Shown one piece after another: positions 59,809 to 64,000 of a stretch of 64,000 nucleotides of DNA. The translations under genes and the position numbers were made by a program. The stretch's first letter is position 1. The number at the start of each line of letters is the position of its first letter. The DNA comes from UBA3006 sp036746695 (lineage in GTDB: Bacteria; Actinomycetota; Acidimicrobiia; Acidimicrobiales; Ilumatobacteraceae), in assembly GCA_036746695.1 (NCBI GenBank), contig DAIODP010000001.1, forward strand, positions 1,054,001 through 1,118,000. The letters run 5' to 3'. The notes beneath the pieces were generated by a model. The model saw only the letters and a list, made by a program, of their open reading frames with translations, had not been told where the DNA came from and did not search any database.

Positions 59809-60564
59809 ATGTGGCGCCCAGAAGAACCCGTCGATTTGCCCGTTTCGGGCAGGGTATTTACCGCATCGAGGCGTGTGCGGCTGGGCGACGTGACACCAAA
59901 GGGCCGCTTGCGTTTAGATGCGACGGCACGATATTTGCAAGACATCGCCAACGATGATGCAGTCGATGGAACCTTTTCCGACATTCACGGATGGGTAGTG
60001 CGACGCACCGAACTTTGGGTGCATCAGTTTCCTGTGTACATGCACGATGTTCAATTGCAAACCTGGTGCGGTGGTTACGGCTCGCACTGGGCCGAGCGAC
60101 GCACCCGCATCACATCCGACGATGGTGGCTTGATCGAGGCCGCCGCGCTGTGGGTGCATGTCGATATGCAGACGATGAAGCCATCACCATTGCCTGAAGA
60201 CTTCTTCGCTCTCGTTCACGAATCAAGTGGTGGAAGAAAGATTCGTGCGAACTTGGCAATTGGTAAATCGCTTCCACCGCTAGACGACCCCGGCGCGGTT
60301 TCGGAAGAGTGGCAAGTTCGTTTCGCCGACATGGACGCGGTCGGACATCTCAACAACGCCTCATATTGGATAGCGCTCGAAGAGTATTTGTCGCAGCACT
60401 CGGGAAGACGCGCACCGATGCACGCAACGGTGGAGCATCATCTTCCTATCGACCCGGGCCAACGCGTGCGAATCGTTACGCAGGAACTGCCAGAACGAAC
60501 AGTGTTGCGCCATGTGATCAATGCGACGGACGTTGCTGCTGTCACCCAAATCGTCGCGCTGTAA
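59809..60564 (+). CDS. Acyl-ACP thioesterase (FatA/FatB-like)
   Basis: 251-aa double hot-dog enzyme that releases fatty acids from acyl carrier protein. The first domain has LRLDATARYLQDIANDDA and WVVRRTELWVHQFPVYMHDVQLQTWCGG; the second has VRFADMDAVGHLNNASYWIALEEYL, the family's active-site Asn/His region. The match is to the acyl-ACP thioesterase family rather than to TesB. ATG at 59809 directly precedes the hot-dog start. It converges on the metallo-beta-lactamase gene with 5 bp between stops. Released acyl chains could feed lipid remodelling. Confidence 0.87.
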   Translation: MWRPEEPVDLPVSGRVFTASRRVRLGDVTPKGRLRLDATARYLQDIANDDAVDGTFSDIHGWVVRRTELWVHQFPVYMHDVQLQTWCGGYGSHWAERRTRITSDDGGLIEAAALWVHVDMQTMKPSPLPEDFFALVHESSGGRKIRANLAIGKSLPPLDDPGAVSEEWQVRFADMDAVGHLNNASYWIALEEYLSQHSGRRAPMHATVEHHLPIDPGQRVRIVTQELPERTVLRHVINATDVAAVTQIVAL

Positions 60565-60569
60565 AACGT

Positions 60570-61616
60570 TTATTGCACTCGAACGTATTCGCGCACGCCG
60601 TCGACAACTCGATAATCAAACTCTCCAGCAATGCGAAGGTGCTCGAGGTGCGCGAAGGTTTCGCTGTCGGCCATCGTTCCTTGTGCGCGTGGCGAAAACA
60701 AATGACCCGAAAATTCGGTGACCGTTGCCGGCTTATCGAATGCGGCTGCAGTCGTGCGCAGTTTGTCTAGTCGGCCGATGTGATGAGTCTTTATTTCCTC
60801 ACACCGCTGAGCAAGGTTGGTAAACGGTTTTCCGTGTGCAGGAAGTGAAACCTTCACTTGCGAACCAAAGGCGCCAACTTTGTCGAGCGATTCGAAAAAA
60901 CCATTGAGCGGGTCGGGCTGCGAAGACATTCCAGATATATGTGGGGTGATGGTTGGCAATACGTGATCGCCACACAGCATGACGCCCGCTTCTGGGTCGA
61001 AGAGACACAGGTGATCTTCGGTGTGTCCGGGCGTGTGAATGGCCATCCACTCGCGTCCAGCTAACGAGATGTGTTCTCCCTCGGCAAGGCGCATGGTGGG
61101 TTTAGGCGCCCGAAACAGCGTTGGCATGCGCCGGATTCCCTTGTAATACAGCTTTCGTTTCCACGGCAACGAGTGGCCAGGCCCGCCCCAGGGGGTTGCA
61201 CCAAATGGCAAGCGATGCGCTGCAACAGTTTCGACGTCTACGTCATCTGGTTCGGTTGGGTCGAAAAACAAGCGAAAACTTTTGTGCGTAATGATCTCGG
61301 CGCCGGTTTCGGCCCGAAGCCGACCTGCGCCACCAAAGTGATCGGGATGGCTGTGCGTGACGATGATGGAATGTACGCGGCGTATTGGCACACCAATTTC
61401 GCGCAGGCGTTGGTTGATTGCGGTCCATGTTGCCTTGCCGGGAAGGCCGGGGTCGACCACTGCGACGCCTCGGCTGTCTTCCAAAACATACATATTGACG
61501 TGCCCGAGCCCAGGAAGGTTGATGGGCAATTGAGTGCGCAGAATATTTGGTGCAACCTCGGTGATTTCAGTTGTGGCCGGCACTTGCTCCTGTTTGGTGT
61601 AAGTCGGTTCTGCCAC
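60570..61616 (-). CDS. Metallo-beta-lactamase fold hydrolase
   Basis: About 348 aa. The metal-binding motif THSHPDHFGG (HxHxDH) is followed by a His in IHTPGHTEDHLCL and Asp in VMLCGDHVLP, so the dinuclear zinc site looks complete. After the catalytic domain an additional C-terminal helical region (about residues 265-348) resembles the winged-helix tail of LACTB2-like hydrolases. Substrate is unknown; thioester or phosphodiester hydrolysis is possible. GTG at 61616 is chosen as the start; the frame extends upstream into the divergent glycosyltransferase without similarity. Confidence 0.85.
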   Translation of the reverse strand: MAEPTYTKQEQVPATTEITEVAPNILRTQLPINLPGLGHVNMYVLEDSRGVAVVDPGLPGKATWTAINQRLREIGVPIRRVHSIIVTHSHPDHFGGAGRLRAETGAEIITHKSFRLFFDPTEPDDVDVETVAAHRLPFGATPWGGPGHSLPWKRKLYYKGIRRMPTLFRAPKPTMRLAEGEHISLAGREWMAIHTPGHTEDHLCLFDPEAGVMLCGDHVLPTITPHISGMSSQPDPLNGFFESLDKVGAFGSQVKVSLPAHGKPFTNLAQRCEEIKTHHIGRLDKLRTTAAAFDKPATVTEFSGHLFSPRAQGTMADSETFAHLEHLRIAGEFDYRVVDGVREYVRVQ

Positions 61617-61690
61617 GCAAACAACAGTACTGGCTTGTTTTCCTTTGCGGCGATGCGGAGGTGTTCGTTCGTGAGATTTACGATGGAGCA

Positions 61691-62737
61691 GTGATACTTG
61701 GGCTCGCAATATTCGGTGTGTGCTGGATGTGCGGGTGGGTGCTGATGCGCTCGGTACAACAGTTGGTTGTGCAATCACAAGACTCGCAACCACCTGCAAT
61801 TAGTGTGATTATTCCCGCCAGAAACGAAGCACACAACCTTGTGTTGCTGATAGAAGAGTTGCGACAGCAGATTCGAACCATTGACGAAATTGTTGTTGTG
61901 GACGACGGATCAACAGACAACACACTGCAACTCGCACAAGACGCTGGCGCAAAAGTAATTTCGGCGGGAGCGCTTCCAGAAGGGTGGGCCGGGAAAGCAC
62001 ACGCCTGCTGGGTTGGAACCGAGGCAGCACTGAATGATGTGTTGGTGTTTGTTGACGCCGACGTTCGATTCAACACTGCGAACAAGTACATCGTGAGAGG
62101 TTTGGCGTCCAGTGTGGTTTCTCAGCCAACAGCGTTGTTCAGCGTGCAGCCGTGGCACAACACTGTTCAAGTTGGCGAACAGGCAAGCATGCTCTTCAAC
62201 ATCGTGAGTGTGATGGGAAGTGGAATGAAGGCATCAAAACCACTGGTGTTTGGGCCACTACTTGCTTGCATGCGCGAGGTGTATGTTGCAAACCAGGGGC
62301 ACTCGCACGCCAGCGTGCGCGCTCAAGTGGTGGAAGACATTGCCCTTGGGCGATTATTTAAACAAACCAGGGTGTATCTGGGTACGCCATCAACCTGCAC
62401 GTTTCGCATGTATCCCAAAGGGTTCTCTGCGGTCTTTTCTGGGTTTGCAAAGAATATTGCGGCTGGCGCTACGTCGGTGCCTATGGGTCGCAGAGTATTA
62501 ATCGCCGCCTGGTGTGCGTCGCTTGTGGGTGGCGTCGTGACGTCACCTTGGATGTATCTTGCATCGCTTGTTCAAGTAGCAATGTTCGCAAGAAGAGTAG
62601 GACGCTTCCACCCACTTGTCGTTGCACTTTTTCCTGTGCACATGTTGCTCTTCACCGTTGTGGTGATCAAGAGTTTTTGGGATGTTGTTTTAAGAGGCGG
62701 GGTTCGATGGAGTGGCCGAACCATTCGAACTCGGTAA
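61691..62737 (+). CDS. Family 2 glycosyltransferase, CrtQ-like, membrane-bound
   Basis: About 348 aa. An N-terminal helix (ILGLAIFGVCWMCGWVLM) precedes the GT-A fold: ISVIIPARNEAHNLVLLIEEL, EIVVVDDGSTDNTL, the LPEGWAGKAHACWVG stretch, and the metal-binding FVDADVRF. VVEDIALGRLF is the acceptor/catalytic segment, and two or three C-terminal helices follow. The GKAHA pattern resembles carotenoid glycosyltransferases such as diaponeurosporenoate GT, but no carotenoid gene is nearby. GTG at 61691 puts the helix at the start; GTG at 61661 is also possible. Its end overlaps orn by 48 nt. Confidence 0.82.
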   Translation: MILGLAIFGVCWMCGWVLMRSVQQLVVQSQDSQPPAISVIIPARNEAHNLVLLIEELRQQIRTIDEIVVVDDGSTDNTLQLAQDAGAKVISAGALPEGWAGKAHACWVGTEAALNDVLVFVDADVRFNTANKYIVRGLASSVVSQPTALFSVQPWHNTVQVGEQASMLFNIVSVMGSGMKASKPLVFGPLLACMREVYVANQGHSHASVRAQVVEDIALGRLFKQTRVYLGTPSTCTFRMYPKGFSAVFSGFAKNIAAGATSVPMGRRVLIAAWCASLVGGVVTSPWMYLASLVQVAMFARRVGRFHPLVVALFPVHMLLFTVVVIKSFWDVVLRGGVRWSGRTIRTR

Positions 62738-63271
62738 CTCACTAACAAAAAACTTTTCGCGGTAGTACTGCAACTCGCGGACGCTTTCCCTTACGTCGTC
62801 CATTGCTCGGTGCATGCCACCTTTATTTGGGCGATCAATGCCGGACTTTGGAAACCAACGCTTCGCCAGTTCCTTAATGCTGGAAACATCCACGCTTCGG
62901 TAATGCAAGTAGTTCTCAATTTCCGGCAGATACTTAGCGAGAAAACGGCGGTCGGTGCCAATGGAGTTGCCGCAAAGCGGCACTGTGCGGGCCTCGGGAA
63001 CATGCAACTTGATGAATTCGAGGGTTGCTGCGCCGGCCTCCTCCAGGGTGATTGTTGAAGAGGCAATCGCACCCAACAAACCAGACTTGGTGTGCATTTC
63101 AACAACGATTGGCTTCATGATGGCGAGAACATCGGCAGGTTGGTGGATGACGAGGTCCGGGCCTTCAGCCACGATGTTGAGATCGTCGTCGGTGACCAAG
63201 GTGGCGATCTCCACAATGACGTCGGTGTCGGGCTCGAGGCCAGTCATTTCCAAGTCCATCCACACCAGCAC
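62690..63271 (-). CDS. orn: Oligoribonuclease
   Basis: 193-aa DEDDh 3'-5' exonuclease that finishes RNA decay by degrading 2-5 nt fragments and linearised cyclic-di-GMP. The start LVWMDLEMTGLEPDTDVIVEIA contains the first Asp-Glu pair; CGNSIGTDRRFLAKYLPEIE and YRSVDVSSIKELAKRW follow, with HRAMDDVRESVREL giving the final His-Asp. GTG at 63271 begins the conserved region exactly. The last ~15 residues (SELPSSNGSATPSNPAS) are an unconserved tail lying in the overlap with the opposing glycosyltransferase. Confidence 0.95.
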   Translation of the reverse strand: MLVWMDLEMTGLEPDTDVIVEIATLVTDDDLNIVAEGPDLVIHQPADVLAIMKPIVVEMHTKSGLLGAIASSTITLEEAGAATLEFIKLHVPEARTVPLCGNSIGTDRRFLAKYLPEIENYLHYRSVDVSSIKELAKRWFPKSGIDRPNKGGMHRAMDDVRESVRELQYYREKFFVSELPSSNGSATPSNPAS

Positions 63272-63300
63272 GCCATGCAATCTAGGCGTAATCTCGTGCA

Positions 63301-63747
63301 ATGACGAAAAGCAGTATTCGTGTTGCGGTACAACGACTAGATCCCACGCTTGCCCTTCCCGTAACGGCACATGCGGGGGACGCAGGAGTAGATCTGTATG
63401 CCAGGGAGGATGCAACGATTGCGGCGGGCGGCGGGCGCATTTTGATGCCCACGGGGTTGGCCGTGGCTATTCCATTGGGTTATGCGGGCCTTGTGGTGCC
63501 GCGAAGCGGGCTTGCATTGAAGCATGGCATCACGCTGGTGAACACCCCAGGAATCATCGACAGCGGATATCGCGGCGAATTGAAAGTAGTCATGATCAAT
63601 ACAGACCCCGTTGCTGATTACGTGGTTTCACGAGGAGATCGTGTTGCACAGTTGCTCATTCAACAAATTGAAACGGTGCAGTGGGAAGAAGTTGATCAAC
63701 TGTCGGGTGAAGACCGCGGTGGCGGCTTCGGGCACTCTGGCAGGTAA
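63301..63747 (+). CDS. dut: dUTP diphosphatase
   Basis: 148-aa trimeric enzyme that hydrolyses dUTP to dUMP. All five family motifs are visible: HAGDAGVDLYA, PRSGLALKHGI, NTPGIIDSGYRGELKV, GDRVAQLLIQ and the C-terminal arm EDRGGGFGHSGR. Length and motif order match mycobacterial Dut. It is divergent from orn with 29 bp between starts. A bifunctional-type Dcd is also present at 26.0 kb, so dUTP removal may be doubly covered. Its stop abuts that of the next opposing gene. Confidence 0.96.
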   Translation: MTKSSIRVAVQRLDPTLALPVTAHAGDAGVDLYAREDATIAAGGGRILMPTGLAVAIPLGYAGLVVPRSGLALKHGITLVNTPGIIDSGYRGELKVVMINTDPVADYVVSRGDRVAQLLIQQIETVQWEEVDQLSGEDRGGGFGHSGR

Positions 63748-64000
63748 CTAGCGAGTCGTAGGCCCACGGCTCAAGAGAATGTTCTCTCGCTCGTAGGTTT
63801 CAATCGTTTCATCGTCAAGCCCAACGATGTTGGAAAACACGTCGCGATTATCTTCGCCGCGATATTGAGCGACGCCTCGGGTGCTTGTGTCGGAGCCGGA
63901 AAAATGCCACGGGCTATTGGGAATCCGCAAGGTTCCTGTGCCGCGGTTGTCGATATTGACAATGGCACCGCGCGATTCGGCCCAATCTGTTTCGGCAAGT
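63748..64000 (-). CDS. CaiB/BaiF family CoA-transferase, C-terminal end only
   Basis: The last ~83 codons of a leftward gene whose start lies beyond the window edge. The visible sequence includes AIVNIDNRGTGTLRIPNSPWHFSGSD, then GVAQYRGEDNRDVFSNIVGLDDETIETYERENI and a short tail. The N-S-P-x-x-F-S-G motif, the GEDN-R-x-V-F segment and the final helix are those at the end of family III CoA-transferases, which move CoA between carboxylic acids. The catalytic Asp domain is outside the window, so the substrate class cannot be judged. Confidence 0.75.
   Translation of the reverse strand, partial: LAETDWAESRGAIVNIDNRGTGTLRIPNSPWHFSGSDTSTRGVAQYRGEDNRDVFSNIVGLDDETIETYERENILLSRGPTTR

Overview
The window is the replication-origin region of an actinobacterial chromosome plus its right flank. 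Actinobacterial markers are WhiB, a CwlM-like protein, a DUF5318 protein, the DUF2017/ClpS pair, HspR with a HAIR operator, a Dcd of the bifunctional mycobacterial type, and a Glu-Asp-Phe tRNA cluster. The gene order around dnaA (gyrA, gyrB, dciA, recF, dnaN, dnaA, rpmH, rnpA, yidD, yidC, jag, rsmG, parA, parB, cwlM, trxA, trxB, kinase, DUF6049-like, pcnA) mirrors the mycobacterial ori region, but murJ, sigM and mutT4 are missing from their usual places. GC looks only slightly above 50% by eye and intergenic space is minimal. With the caa3-type oxidase this suggests a small-genome aquatic member of the Acidimicrobiia; the class is an inference.

Layout. 1-8 kb: leftward replication genes (gyrA partial, gyrB, dciA, recF, dnaN, dnaA) with DnaA-box-bearing spacers on both sides of dnaA. 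8.1-13.1 kb: rightward rpmH-rnpA-yidD-yidC-jag-rsmG-parA-parB with two perfect parS palindromes, one forming the last codons of rsmG. 13.1-20.4 kb: leftward envelope and redox block (CwlM-like pseudo-amidase, trxA, trxB, small membrane protein, Ser/Thr kinase, DegV, DUF6049-like). 20.5-26.5 kb: rightward pcnA, DUF5318, rpsF-ssb-rpsR-rplI-dnaB, dcd. 26.5-29.7 kb: leftward membrane Fe-S oxidoreductase and gpmA. 29.7-36.2 kb: HAIR-controlled heat-shock operon dnaK-grpE-dnaJ-hspR-clpB. 36.2-40.6 kb: purA-purB-pyrE-lipoprotein-thioesterase. 40.6-43.1 kb: a probable accessory pair (methyltransferase and DUF4910-type peptidase-like protein) beside three tRNA genes. 43.2-44.0 kb: DUF2017 and clpS. 44.0-53.4 kb: aerobic respiration cluster. 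53.4-64 kb: ABC exporter, serS, pdxH, poly-gamma-glutamate hydrolase-like gene, CcdA/TlpA thiol pathway, whiB, lipid and sugar enzymes, orn, dut, and the end of a CoA-transferase gene.

The most unusual system is at 45.0-48.3 kb. Between ctaB and the normal caa3 oxidase genes lie three translationally coupled membrane-protein genes. The first two are recognisable relatives of oxidase subunits I and III, but every heme and copper ligand and the conserved subunit III acidic and histidine residues have been replaced, although the reading frames are intact. The third joins membrane helices to a cupredoxin-like domain without a complete copper site. This looks like a redox-dead shadow oxidase complex encoded with the real one.

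Other notable points are a CwlM homologue lacking amidase ligands and apparently starting at ATT, an unfused and apparently active kinase carrying the ectodomain type of mycobacterial MviN, a nested hairpin and terminator before whiB, and at least six convergent gene pairs that abut or overlap with no visible terminator.
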